Assembly: GCA_900316675.1 (NCBI GenBank)
Contig: ONDR01000001.1
Location: 1 to 64,000, forward strand
From: an uncultured Bacteroidales bacterium
GTDB taxonomy: Bacteria; Bacteroidota; Bacteroidia; Bacteroidales; UBA932
Length of the DNA stretch: 64,000 nucleotides
Reading direction: 5' to 3'
Shown in pieces: positions 1 to 7,080 of the stretch. The first letter of the stretch is position 1; every line of letters starts with the position of its first letter. Made by a program: the position numbers and the translations under genes. The notes below the pieces were generated by a model that saw nothing but the letters and a program-made list of their open reading frames with translations, did no database searches and was not told the origin of the DNA.

Positions 1-95
1 GCGGTGTAGTTCGTCCTTTCCATCCAGCTGTTGTCGAAGAAGTCGTTGAAGATGTCAGGCAACCAGCTTTGATTCCTTCTAATCGTAGGTAACAT
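1..95 (-). CDS. Hsp20-family small heat-shock protein, N-terminal part
   Basis: Only the first 31 codons lie in the window; the gene runs off the left edge. The ATG is at 95-93 on the minus strand. The visible peptide contains WLPDIFNDFFDNSW, which is the usual N-terminal opening of Bacteroidota small heat-shock proteins (LP.IFNDFF), ahead of the alpha-crystallin domain that would lie outside. Members of this family are ATP-independent holdases that bind unfolding proteins. Identification rests on this short stretch, so it is good but not certain. It marks the left, probably chromosomal, flank of the accessory region. Confidence 0.72.
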   Translation of the reverse strand, partial: MLPTIRRNQSWLPDIFNDFFDNSWMERTNYT

Positions 96-206
96 AACAA
101 AATCATTTTAAACATTCTTCGGTTTCGGGTCCTTACGTGGCCTTCCGTCCGGGTTCCTCATCGGAACGCCTAAGGATATTGCAAAACTGGGACCAGTGCC
201 GGGATG

Positions 207-245
207 ATGGACTATTTGTCACCATAGAAGTGCCAAATAGTCCAT
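207..245. repeat. 12-bp perfect inverted repeat in an intergenic gap
   Basis: ATGGACTATTTG at 207-218 is mirrored exactly at 234-245 across a 15-nt spacer. It stands in the non-coding stretch between hsp20 and the nuclease remnant. There is no T-run next to it, so it is not a standard terminator. It could be an operator or a cruciform-type repeat. The rest of 96-331 shows nothing I can support. Confidence 0.5.
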
Positions 246-330
246 TTTGTGGACAAATTGTCATTTCCGGATTTAGGTTGACTTGTCGTCGTTATCCCTA
301 TTTTTTGTTGTCTGCCCAGGTCGTATCCCG

Positions 331-375
331 GTCAGGGATTGACTGGAGGGCGTAGCCCGGAAGGAGATCCCTGAC
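331..375. repeat. GC-rich hairpin repeat at the 3' end of the nuclease remnant
   Basis: GTCAGGGAT (331-339) pairs with ATCCCTGAC (367-375). The loop contains a smaller GGGC/GCCC hairpin around GTA. The element overlaps the last codons of the minus-strand nuclease remnant, which end in a low-complexity G/P/S-rich tail, so the gene end may be derived from the repeat. Its style, mini-hairpins with 3-4 nt loops, resembles 9421-9466 and 35083-35160. Confidence 0.45.
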
Positions 376-1303
376 TGATGCACAAAGGTAAAGTATTTTC
401 AGGGAAAGAACAGGCGATTCTCTCCAATTCTTCTATGCTAATGTTTTGACCGACGCCTTTCTTTTCGTACATAAAGTAAACAACGTGTTTATATAGTTGT
501 TTTATTGGGATTAGCTCATATTCCTCATGTTCTTTTTTCCAACGTGGTTTTATAGTATTAGCTGTCCGTTTTCCATAGCGTTTTTCAACAACCGCCAATA
601 AATCGGGAGAGGGTTTATACACAAGTTATATAAAGGTAGGAACATGTTTCCCTGCATCCTGTAACGTCTTTTTAGCAATGCCAAGAAGGTGGCAGAGGAC
701 CTGCTTCAGATCAAACTGAGTGATAGGTGTCATCTGCCATGAAAACTTCACCGTGGGCTTTTTAATGCCATTGTTCACATTAAATTTAAATACTCCCCCT
801 GTAGCGTTTACTAGGTAATTATAGAATTCTTCATATTTATTTTTGAACTCGGTGTTTAGGGCATTGTAGAATTCATGACATTTGGCTTCTACATAGATAC
901 ACTTTGGTTCATAAAATCCATCAAGCGAGGCCTCTGCTTCCTTCCCATATCCAGGGAAGCCGATAGGTAATCCCTCTTCAAATCGGAATGATGGTATTTG
1001 GCGGGAGCTCTCGTAGATAAAACGACTGGAAGAGCCATAAGAAGCCATTTTGGGTGGCATCCATTGTCTCCATCGATCGTCGTAATATTTCTTCATTTCC
1101 CCCCCGGGGCAATTGTAATATCTGTCAAAAGCTTCAGGGTAATTCTCCTTCATCGTGTTACAATACTTCTCCCAATCGCTATTAGTGTAGTGGGTTTCAT
1201 AAGTCTTATTATTCTCTGCGATGAAATACCCTGTGGTGATATCTCCCCCTTCAACCTCTTTTTTGGCTAGATCGAACTTCTTCTGTATAGATAACGATGT
1301 CAT
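332..1303 (-). pseudogene. PD-(D/E)XK-like nuclease, interrupted by an in-frame stop
   Basis: The first part is 225 codons (1303 to 626) and ends with TAA at 628-626. The same frame then continues as LVYKPSPDLLAVVEKRYG to 332. The junction would read FIYLVYKPS if TAA were TAT, which is a natural strand-type sequence, so a single nonsense change is the simplest explanation. D128 and E139-A-K141 (in IYVEAKCHEF) have the spacing of a PD-(D/E)XK active site. Such folds occur in restriction enzymes and in many mobile-element nucleases; the exact role is inferred. A GTG at 622-620 could restart the second part as a separate 96-residue product. It lies 11 nt behind the arm-binding fusion gene, probably in one transcript. 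Confidence 0.5.
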
Positions 1304-1314
1304 AATGGTTGTTT

Positions 1315-1905
1315 TTAAGCATTATTAATTTCAGTAAACCTGTCCACCTCGTTCCCATTCTCGTCTTTTGCCTTGCTGAAAAATATGTCGTGCGGCCGCA
1401 CCCAAATCTGGCCGGCGCCGTACAGGGCCTGGTAGATGACGACATCTTCGAGGGTTTCGGAGTCTTTTCCAAAGCCGATGAGTTTGTATTTTCCGCCTTT
1501 GAAGTGTTGGAAGTAACGGGGCTTGAAGAGGCTACGTTCGGTGAGATTCTTTCTCCATAGCTTCTCCTGCTCGTAAGGGTATTCGCCGCCGGCTGCAATC
1601 ACATCGGCCACGACCTTCTTCACGATAGGTTTGGTGAGGGAGGCGTTCTGGGTGCGGGCGTAATTCTCCAAGCGGTTCACCGCTTTCTCCATCGCTTTTA
1701 TGAAATCGTTGATGGTACTGGATGCGTTATTCTTGTGGTTGTATGCGGCAGGAGTTACACGACATTCCTGCTCATTCCAAGCCTCCGGAGGAATGCTGAA
1801 GCCCATAGTAGACTGGTACCGGTCTCCGTTGAAAGACCAGACAACCCTAATAGGGGCCTCTCCATAGCGGTTTTTGCGTTTATCAAGATAGAATCTAACG
1901 GGCAT
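1315..1905 (-). CDS. Integrase arm-binding domain fused to DUF1653
   Basis: The protein has 196 residues. Residues 1-50 (MPVRFYLDKRKNRYGEAPIR..., GFSIPPEAWN) match the N-terminal arm DNA-binding domain of Bacteroidota tyrosine recombinases, and residues 60-115 look like the start of the following helical core-binding domain. The catalytic domain is absent. Instead residues 129-193 (YFQHFKGGKYKLIG ... VVIYQALYGAGQIWVRP) are a complete DUF1653 module, a small beta-rich domain of unknown function. It is therefore not an active recombinase. It might compete for integrase arm sites or tether DUF1653 to them (inference). The nuclease remnant follows on the same strand after 11 nt. Confidence 0.72.
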   Translation of the reverse strand: MPVRFYLDKRKNRYGEAPIRVVWSFNGDRYQSTMGFSIPPEAWNEQECRVTPAAYNHKNNASSTINDFIKAMEKAVNRLENYARTQNASLTKPIVKKVVADVIAAGGEYPYEQEKLWRKNLTERSLFKPRYFQHFKGGKYKLIGFGKDSETLEDVVIYQALYGAGQIWVRPHDIFFSKAKDENGNEVDRFTEINNA

Positions 1906-2008
1906 AAAAAGTGGTTTTTACAAAGGTAAAAATTTGCTGGCATTTTTGCAAGCGCCTTAGAGTGCCGTTAAATGTGGTTTTTGAAAAATATTTTTCCGAA
2001 AAGTGCCA

Positions 2009-2022
2009 TTTTTGGCCAAAAA
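2009..2022. promoter_or_regulatory. 14-bp perfect palindrome, possible operator
   Basis: TTTTTGGCCAAAAA reads the same on both strands. It sits in the 281-nt gap between the divergent fusion gene (1905, minus) and the SLOG gene (2187, plus), where a shared operator would be expected. No regulator gene is adjacent. The rest of the gap is AT-rich with no clear TAnnTTTG box. Confidence 0.3.
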
Positions 2023-2186
2023 TCGCGGCTTTCTACATTACGACTTCGTATTGATATATTGTAACTTTTCCTGACGAGGAGGTTGCCATCGAGTCTTTGA
2101 CAAGTCTGATATCCTCTGAAAAAACCGCGGCCTCCGGTACCATGGCCGCCAAATATTACGACAACAAAGATAACAAAGTTTCAAAT

Positions 2187-2534
2187 ATGAGATTAGCAAT
2201 CGTAGGATCAAGAGAATTCACCAACTACGACCTCCTCTGCAGCGAGGTCGCCAAAATCCAAGAAACACAGAAAATCGACCTTATTGTGTCGGGCGGAGCA
2301 ACGGGAGCCGACACCCTTGCGAAGAAATACGCCGCCAAAAACCGAATTCCTCTGATGGAATTCCTCCCTGACTACTCGCGCTACGGTCGTGGCGCTCCTC
2401 TTCAGCGAAATTCGCTTATCGTTAAAAACGCCGATTGGGTTCTGGCCTTCGTGACGGCAACGTCTAAGGGCACCTGGGACACCATCCGGAAGGCCGAACG
2501 GGCCAAGAAAAAAATCATTATCGTGAAAGTATAA
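2187..2534 (+). CDS. SLOG-family protein (DUF2493, YspA/cpYpsA-like)
   Basis: The 115 residues open with MRLAIVGSREF, a Rossmann-type nucleotide-binding start. They continue with LIVSGGATGADTLAKKYA, the GG.TGAD signature of the SLOG superfamily, and end with the usual NADWVLAF and KKIIIVKV strands. I place the start at ATG 2187, because the upstream in-frame extension has no family resemblance. SLOG proteins sense or process nucleotide-derived ligands, and this subfamily is frequent in phages and islands; its substrate is unknown. The next gene starts 4 nt after its stop, so it heads a tight run of four genes ending at 4738. Confidence 0.8.
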   Translation: MRLAIVGSREFTNYDLLCSEVAKIQETQKIDLIVSGGATGADTLAKKYAAKNRIPLMEFLPDYSRYGRGAPLQRNSLIVKNADWVLAFVTATSKGTWDTIRKAERAKKKIIIVKV

Positions 2535-2538
2535 ACCC

Positions 2539-3423
2539 ATGAATAAAAAACTCCTTCAAACACTTAACAGCGCCCTCGAGCGCACCAGAACCACTCACTA
2601 CACTCCGGTCACCATCGACGCCCTCCAGGCCCGCCTCTCCGAGGAACTGGACTGGTTGGACGCTGACCCTGGCCGCGAGTGCCTTATCCTCCTCCTACAG
2701 GAGTTGGCCGCAAAGATGCGCAGTGCCCGCATTGTGGTCAGCCCTGGCTACAGTTTCCTTCCCGATTCCTACCTGCTCTTCCTGACCGGTGTCACCCGCG
2801 TCAATCCCGTGGAATGGGACCTGCCTTTCAGCCGCTTCACAAAGTCTATCCACGACGGCGCCGAGATTCCATTCGAGGCCGGTTCCGGCTGCCTTGAAGT
2901 AGCCCGCAAAGTCCTCTCCGGCCGTGAGAGCGAGCTGGTCATCGAAACTGAGCCAGGCCTCTATGAAATCACCTTCCTGGATGGGACGGAACTCCAGAAC
3001 GTCAAGCTCCGCATCACCACCTACGCTGCCCTGGACCAGTTCAGCCGCACGATCAAAGACGGCTGGCATCCGCTGGACGAGGCGACGCTCCGGCTTTTCA
3101 GCCGCGGAGCCACCGACGGAGCCATCTTCTTCGAATCCGACAAGATGCGAGAATGGCTTTTCGACTTCGATCCGGAGTCCATGTCCGACCTGGTCCTTCT
3201 GAACGCCATCTACTGGCCCGGCCGCATCCAACTCTTCCCGGAACTGCTGCGCCGCAAGCAGACCGGCGACTACGACAAACAGTTCAGGGACACCTACGGA
3301 ATCCCAGTCTATCAGGAACAGACTTCAGACCCAAGTCTTGCCCCCAAGGGCCACTTCATCGGCCGCACTATGATGGCGGTCGAGGCCCTCTTGCCCTTCA
3401 GGAACTCATTCAAACTGAAATGA
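2539..3423 (+). CDS. Miniature DnaE-like protein lacking the catalytic aspartates
   Basis: The 294 residues align in order with parts of the DNA polymerase III alpha chain. RLSEELDWL and the helix LILLLQELAAKMRSARIV are followed by a degenerate P-G-x-S region. Then comes LTGVTRVNPVEWDLPFSRF (family: LGIT.IDPL.Y.L.FERF). Later FFESDKMREWLF, SDLVLLNAIYWPGRIQLFP and YGIPVYQEQ match the FQFES..M, D..ALNALYRPGP and YGI.VYQEQ motifs. The loop that should carry the first two polymerase aspartates is replaced by IHDGAEIPFEAGSG. The PHP domain, most of the fingers and the C-terminal domains are missing (a normal alpha chain exceeds 1000 residues). It is probably non-catalytic, for example a binding decoy or a primer/clamp-associated factor (inference). 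Confidence 0.62.
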   Translation: MNKKLLQTLNSALERTRTTHYTPVTIDALQARLSEELDWLDADPGRECLILLLQELAAKMRSARIVVSPGYSFLPDSYLLFLTGVTRVNPVEWDLPFSRFTKSIHDGAEIPFEAGSGCLEVARKVLSGRESELVIETEPGLYEITFLDGTELQNVKLRITTYAALDQFSRTIKDGWHPLDEATLRLFSRGATDGAIFFESDKMREWLFDFDPESMSDLVLLNAIYWPGRIQLFPELLRRKQTGDYDKQFRDTYGIPVYQEQTSDPSLAPKGHFIGRTMMAVEALLPFRNSFKLK

Positions 3424-3779
3424 TGAAATCCATCAAAGAAATGCCCTGGGAGTGCGGAAAAGGATGGTGGCCGATGATCGAGAAAGCCGCAGCGGCCATC
3501 GATTCCTTTAACGTTGCCAACCCAGAAAACCCCATTGAGGTCAGCCAAATCAAGCAGAAGTTTGGTGGCCTTCGAATCTACTGCTATAACGCACCAGAGG
3601 ATATCAGACAACTCATTGACGAGGCCGTGGCCGCATCCTGGCACACCTGCGAGAAATGTGGCTCCACCACCGGCGTTATCACCAACCTGGAAGGTTACAG
3701 GCTCACCCTCTGCCCGGCTTGCCGGAAGGAAATCAAACCGAGGGTTATTTCAAAACGTAAAATCATAATAACACGATGA
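3420..3779 (+). CDS. Zinc-ribbon protein of phage/island type, unknown function
   Basis: The gene has 119 codons and starts at ATG 3420, overlapping the previous stop (ATGA type), so it is probably translated by coupling. It begins MMKSIKEMPWECGKGWWPMI and contains IKQKFGGLRIYCY, a pattern known from short phage-like hypothetical proteins (G-W-x-P-L/M-I followed by KFGGLR). Two CxxC pairs, CEKCG and CPAC, about 22 residues apart, form a probable zinc ribbon near the C-terminus. A second in-frame ATG at 3423 is an alternative start. Role unknown. Confidence 0.7.
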   Translation: MMKSIKEMPWECGKGWWPMIEKAAAAIDSFNVANPENPIEVSQIKQKFGGLRIYCYNAPEDIRQLIDEAVAASWHTCEKCGSTTGVITNLEGYRLTLCPACRKEIKPRVISKRKIIITR

Positions 3780-4738
3780 AAGAAGACATGATTTACCGCC
3801 TAAGGATCAAACGCAGGTCTTTAGCTGCCACATATCCTACATTCCATATCTGTGATGCCGAGTTGTTCTACTATCCTACAAAGGAGGCTGCTGAAGAAAA
3901 GATTCTCAGGTTCGAATGGGAACCGGACCTGTATTGTTTCATTCTTGAAGCATGCCCTTACGGCCGCGATGTAGACTATAAGTCATATCGACGTTGGATC
4001 TATGACGATGAAGGTAGCTTCATTTCAGAGACACTGTGCTCGGAGTTTGAAGACCCCAAAACACATGAGCAGGAAGAATACTTTCCCGGCCGACGACCTG
4101 ATCAGTGTCGGTTCAAGCCTGGAGATTGCGTAGAGGTTGCCTTTGATTACACCGTGAAACTCGGAATAGTGATGGAATGCCCCCCTACGCCAGAAGATGT
4201 AGCAGACAAAGGGAGCCGCTGTTCAAGGTTTGACAAACCATTCGGCGGGAAGGCGGAGTTCGAGGAAGACACTTATCTGATTCTGAGTGGAAAGGTTGAT
4301 TTACATAAGTACAGTCAGTTTGTCGAAACGCACGAGTTCTACTATACAACAAACATTCTGCCACCGTCCCTGCCAATTCCTCCGGAACTTAAGCAACAAC
4401 TGAAGCATCTGCTTATCACCGTACACGATGAAATAGAGTACGCAAATTTCGACGAATGCCGATTGGGTTCGCAAGATACAGGTTTGGAAAAAGACATCAT
4501 AGTTCGAAGTAAGATGTCAACTCCAAAGCCGGTCATCTATTACCTCACACCTTTAAACGGAGCTTTGATCGTATCTGTTGAGAAAGAGCCCAAACGGATT
4601 CGGGGGTATATGGATTTCGTCACAGCTGAGGAATTAGCCAGGGTCAAAGAATGGATTAAACTCAACTATGACGTATTGATGAGTAACTGGAATGATCCTG
4701 ACTCTGGGGCATTGTGTAGGAATGTGAAGAGAGTATAA
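3776..4738 (+). CDS. Unknown 320-residue protein
   Basis: It starts within the preceding stop codon (ATGA overlap), completing the run 2187-4738. No signal peptide or membrane segment is visible. The middle (CRFKPGDCVEVAFDYTVKLG) has the look of a small SH3-like beta-barrel. The last 90 residues (KPVIYYLTPLNGALIVSVE ... WIKLNYDVLMSNWND) faintly recall DUF4160-type small proteins, which also end in WI..N...L...W. I do not recognise the family. Composition is less GC-rich than the two genes before it. Confidence 0.6.
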   Translation: MKEDMIYRLRIKRRSLAATYPTFHICDAELFYYPTKEAAEEKILRFEWEPDLYCFILEACPYGRDVDYKSYRRWIYDDEGSFISETLCSEFEDPKTHEQEEYFPGRRPDQCRFKPGDCVEVAFDYTVKLGIVMECPPTPEDVADKGSRCSRFDKPFGGKAEFEEDTYLILSGKVDLHKYSQFVETHEFYYTTNILPPSLPIPPELKQQLKHLLITVHDEIEYANFDECRLGSQDTGLEKDIIVRSKMSTPKPVIYYLTPLNGALIVSVEKEPKRIRGYMDFVTAEELARVKEWIKLNYDVLMSNWNDPDSGALCRNVKRV

Positions 4739-4761
4739 CCATATAAACAATCAAAACCATT

Positions 4762-5265
4762 ATGAAGAAAAGCATCATCACCATCATCCTGGCGCTGACC
4801 AGCGTTATCATAGCAGTAGCCCAGAGCACCAACCCGCTGAACTACAGCGGTAGAATGTATGTCGAGGCAATTGAAATCATCGCCACGCCTCGATACGTCT
4901 CCTACGAGGACCACGCCATCCTGTCACAACAGATGCGTATCCCTTCAGTCGAAATTACCAAGTGCGATATGGACTTCGAGAAGGGCACCGTCACCGTCAA
5001 AGACAGTGAAATGAAGATGAAGGTTACCGGCTGCAAGAAGTACGATACCGACCACGGCTGGGTGGTTGTCGTTTATGTCGTTCTGATCAATGAGGGCGAT
5101 AAGGCCGAACTGGTATGGCCGGAGTACGGCAAGCCCTTCTTCCAGCAAATCACCAAGACCGATGACGGCGTCAAGATTGCCCGAATGGTCCTGTCCAGGA
5201 AACCCTATGTGGCCGATGAGGGTGAGGCTCTGCGAGACTTACTGATGGGGCTCGGAACGATGTAA
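4762..5265 (+). CDS. Secreted protein of unknown function
   Basis: The 167 residues begin with a clear signal peptide (MKKSIITIILALTSVIIAVA, cut near AQS). The rest is soluble and beta-rich, with EITKCDMDFEKGTVTVKD and a hydrophobic strand WVVVVYVVLINEG. There is no lipobox, so a periplasmic or exported protein is likely. It follows the four-gene run by 23 nt and may belong to it. I recognise no family. Confidence 0.65.
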   Translation: MKKSIITIILALTSVIIAVAQSTNPLNYSGRMYVEAIEIIATPRYVSYEDHAILSQQMRIPSVEITKCDMDFEKGTVTVKDSEMKMKVTGCKKYDTDHGWVVVVYVVLINEGDKAELVWPEYGKPFFQQITKTDDGVKIARMVLSRKPYVADEGEALRDLLMGLGTM

Positions 5266-5374
5266 ATACATAAGGATACTGCAAGAATGTGGTCATATAG
5301 TGGTCAATTCTGGTGGACGCAAATAATAAGGCCCTGTAATATGTTTGAAAATCAACAACTTACAAGGTCTTGTT

Positions 5375-5540
5375 GTGCCTCGGACGGATATAGCCGTATC
5401 GGTGGCTATCGTGTATTCTTGGTGGCTATAGAATATCCTATCTTTCAATTAGTTGATAGATTATTCGGTGTATTCAAATAATCACCGGAAAAGGTGACCG
5501 AAAGTGACCATTTTTTGAGAGAGGTGACCAAAAGTGACCG
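5375..5540. repeat. Displaced tRNA-Leu 3' end with iterons, copy 1 (putative att site)
   Basis: GTGCCTCGGACGG at 5375-5387 equals the last bases of the tRNA-Leu gene at 9514-9526. It is followed by about 100 bp related to copies 2 and 3 (TGTATTCTTGGTGGCTAT, CGGTGTATTCAAATAAT). Then come two pairs of 10-bp-spaced repeats, GTGACCGAAAGTGACC and GTGACCAAAAGTGACC, at 5493-5540. A core site plus arm-type direct repeats is the layout of a tyrosine-recombinase attachment site; that reading is inferred. This is the most diverged of the three copies and the leftmost I can find. Confidence 0.65.
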
Positions 5541-5594
5541 AATAATCTATCTAGTTCGAAAGGGTCTGGAGAATAATGATTAACTTTGACAGTT

Positions 5595-5610
5595 AGATAA
5601 ATCGGAATTT
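5595..5610 (+). repeat. 16-bp repeat AGATAAATCGGAATTT, copy 1
   Basis: The same 16 bases recur at 6303-6318, and a partial copy lies at 6287-6299. The copies precede the FMN reductase gene and the DUF3784-like gene, in both cases shortly before the start codon. They may be translation-initiation context, a regulator site or a recombination scar. Confidence 0.4.
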
Positions 5611-5627
5611 GCAAGTATCAGTAAGAT

Positions 5628-6068
5628 ATGAGAGTACTAATTATCAACGGGAGCCCTCGCCAGAAGGGTAATACATCCATCGCTTTGACTGAGATTGCAA
5701 AGCAGCTGGAAAAGCTCGGCATTGAGAGTGAAATTGTTTGGATAGGCAACAAACCTGTCCGTGGCTGCATTGCCTGCAATACGTGCAAGGACAATCCGGG
5801 AGCCTGCGTGTTTGATGATGATGTCTGCAACGGCATCTCTGCAAAGATGAACTCTTCTGATGCACTTATCGTAGGATCCCCGGTATACTGGGGACAGCCG
5901 AACGGGGCCGTGCTTTCCATTATCCAGCGAGCGTTCTATTCGAATGGAGCCGCCTTCAGGGGCAAGCCGGCAGCGGCTGTAGCCGTATGCCGCCGAGGTG
6001 GAGCAACCGGAGGCAAACCAATGCCAGGAAGTGACGAACCGTGGGACGGGATGCATTTCATTCGATAA
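5628..6068 (+). pseudogene. Flavodoxin-fold NAD(P)H:FMN reductase with an internal deletion
   Basis: The N-terminal two thirds are typical of the NADPH-dependent FMN reductase/flavodoxin family. NGSPRQKGNT at residues 7-16 is the FMN phosphate loop, CIACNTCK is the cysteine cluster common in the anaerobe subfamily, and GSPVYWGQPNG is the flavin-edge loop. After VCRRGGAT the sequence jumps to PMPGSDEPWDGMHFIR, which looks like the extreme C-terminus of the family (ends in FIR). The block with the NKYF...QYWN region is missing. The product has 146 residues where about 200 are usual, so roughly 55 residues were lost in frame. The frame is open, but activity is doubtful. Confidence 0.6.
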
Positions 6069-6080
6069 GTCGAGAATTAT

Positions 6081-6281
6081 ATGAAACTGAAGAAAAAAAA
6101 GCTCAAGTTTGCAGCGATATTTGGAATCTGCTGGTTCGCGCTCCTGGTCCTGCTGGTTGATGGGATTCTGAAATTTAAGACACTGGTCGATTATTTCGGG
6201 TCCTACGCTTTGGTGGAGATTTCGCTGATCCTATTGGTCGTTCTACCTACATTGGCGGTTTATATCTTCACTAAAGAATAA
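6081..6281 (+). CDS. Small membrane protein with two transmembrane segments
   Basis: The 66 residues start with a lysine-rich stretch (MKLKKKKLKF), followed by two hydrophobic helices, about residues 10-28 and 42-62, and a short charged tail. It stands 12 nt after the FMN reductase remnant. No family recognised. It could be cargo of the cassette bounded by putative att copies 1 and 2. Confidence 0.5.
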   Translation: MKLKKKKLKFAAIFGICWFALLVLLVDGILKFKTLVDYFGSYALVEISLILLVVLPTLAVYIFTKE

Positions 6282-6283
6282 CA

Positions 6284-6318
6284 AACAGATAAATCGGAAA
6301 ACAGATAAATCGGAATTT
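6284..6318 (+). repeat. Tandem 16-bp repeat AACAGATAAATCGGAA
   Basis: The unit occurs at 6284-6299 and again without a gap at 6300-6315. The second copy runs on into the ATTT shared with 5595-5610. It lies directly before the ATG at 6321. Confidence 0.5.
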
Positions 6319-6320
6319 AT

Positions 6321-6629
6321 ATGATCTGGTGGTTCATCTTTCTCGCTGTAATCCTGATTCTCGTTGGGATAGCTTATCTTCGGGGCAAATGTGATGGATT
6401 CATAGCCGGTTACAATACTTCTTCCCCGGAGAAGCAGAAGAAGTATGATATCAAACGCCTTCGACTTATCGTGGCCTGTTTCCATTTCGCTCTGGCCGGC
6501 TTGTTCTTTCTCTACTTAATGAAGAACTCTGATTTAGCAGCAACAATTTTCCTCTACTGTGTCGTAACAATAGCAATCACCGCCGTTGTCCTTGCCAATA
6601 CCTGGGCGAAGAAGAAGAGAATCAAATAA
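6321..6629 (+). CDS. DUF3784-like small membrane protein
   Basis: The 102 residues have an N-terminal helix (residues 2-20), the motif GYNTSSPEKQKKYDIKRL, and two further helices (about 50-68 and 73-93). A G-Y-N-T...E...YD motif right after the first helix is the hallmark of DUF3784 membrane proteins of Firmicutes and Bacteroidota. Function unknown. It may be co-transcribed with crcB, which starts 9 nt downstream. Confidence 0.6.
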   Translation: MIWWFIFLAVILILVGIAYLRGKCDGFIAGYNTSSPEKQKKYDIKRLRLIVACFHFALAGLFFLYLMKNSDLAATIFLYCVVTIAITAVVLANTWAKKKRIK

Positions 6630-6638
6630 ATAAGGGAT

Positions 6639-7013
6639 ATGGAATTGATGAAGACCATATTGGCTGTCGGTGCCGGCAGTTTCATTGGTGGAACGGGCCG
6701 GTATCTTGTATCACTGATGATGAAAGGCGTAAGCAAGGGGTTTCCTTGGGCCACGCTCGCAGTAAATCTAGTGGGATGCTTCCTCATCGGCCTCCTATGG
6801 GGCGTATTTAGCAAAAACGGCTCCGAGGGCAGCAATTGGGCCTTATTCCTGACCGTGGGCCTCTGTGGCGGGTTTACGACCTTTTCCACGTTCTCCAAAG
6901 AGGCTCTGATTATGCTTCAAGGAGGCAATATTTGGGGATTTGCCGGCTATGTTGCTATCAGTGTAATTGCTGGTATCAGCCTGGTTGCATTGGGTTATTT
7001 TCTGGTTCGATAA
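6639..7013 (+). CDS. crcB: Fluoride channel CrcB/Fluc
   Basis: The 124 residues fit the usual length of a single Fluc subunit with four membrane helices. GGFTTFSTF at residues 77-85 is the diagnostic Phe/Thr/Ser stretch lining the pore. AVNLVGCFLIG (41-51) carries the conserved pore asparagine, and G-R-Y at 20-22 is typical of helix 1. The protein forms a dual-topology dimer in the inner membrane that lets fluoride out. I see no fluoride riboswitch upstream; the gene seems to depend on the promoter of the genes before it. MKT at residue 4 is an alternative start. Confidence 0.88.
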   Translation: MELMKTILAVGAGSFIGGTGRYLVSLMMKGVSKGFPWATLAVNLVGCFLIGLLWGVFSKNGSEGSNWALFLTVGLCGGFTTFSTFSKEALIMLQGGNIWGFAGYVAISVIAGISLVALGYFLVR

Positions 7014-7020
7014 CATCTGG

Positions 7021-7050
7021 TTCCCCTCAATGGTGACCAAAAGAGGGGAA
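7021..7050. repeat. Inverted repeat enclosing a GTGACC arm-like motif
   Basis: TTCCCCTC (7021-7028) pairs with GAGGGGAA (7043-7050). The 14-nt loop contains GGTGACCAAAAG, the same motif found in the iterons at 5493-5540 and 9381-9400. It lies about 30 bp from the tRNA-derived core at 7081 and could be the arm site of the opposite side. Confidence 0.4.
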
Positions 7051-7057
7051 ATCAAAA

Positions 7058-7079
7058 AGGGCTGCGCATTCGCAGCTCT
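7058..7079. terminator. Hairpin with T-run next to the displaced tRNA end
   Basis: AGGGCTGCG / CGCAGCTCT with loop CATT is followed by TTTT on the plus strand and preceded by AAAAA, so it can act in both directions. On the plus strand it ends the crcB transcript. In the minus direction it sits just behind the displaced tRNA 3' end, as hairpin 9484-9512 does behind the real tRNA-Leu. Confidence 0.65.
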
Positions 7080-7080
7080 T

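Noticed and set aside
137..355. Open frame in front of the nuclease remnant
   Set aside because: It has a weak start, contains the inverted repeat 207-245, has no family resemblance and no codon pattern like the neighbours.
6560..6639. Possible fluoride riboswitch before crcB
   Set aside because: The region is the coding end of the DUF3784-like gene and I see no conserved fluoride aptamer pattern.
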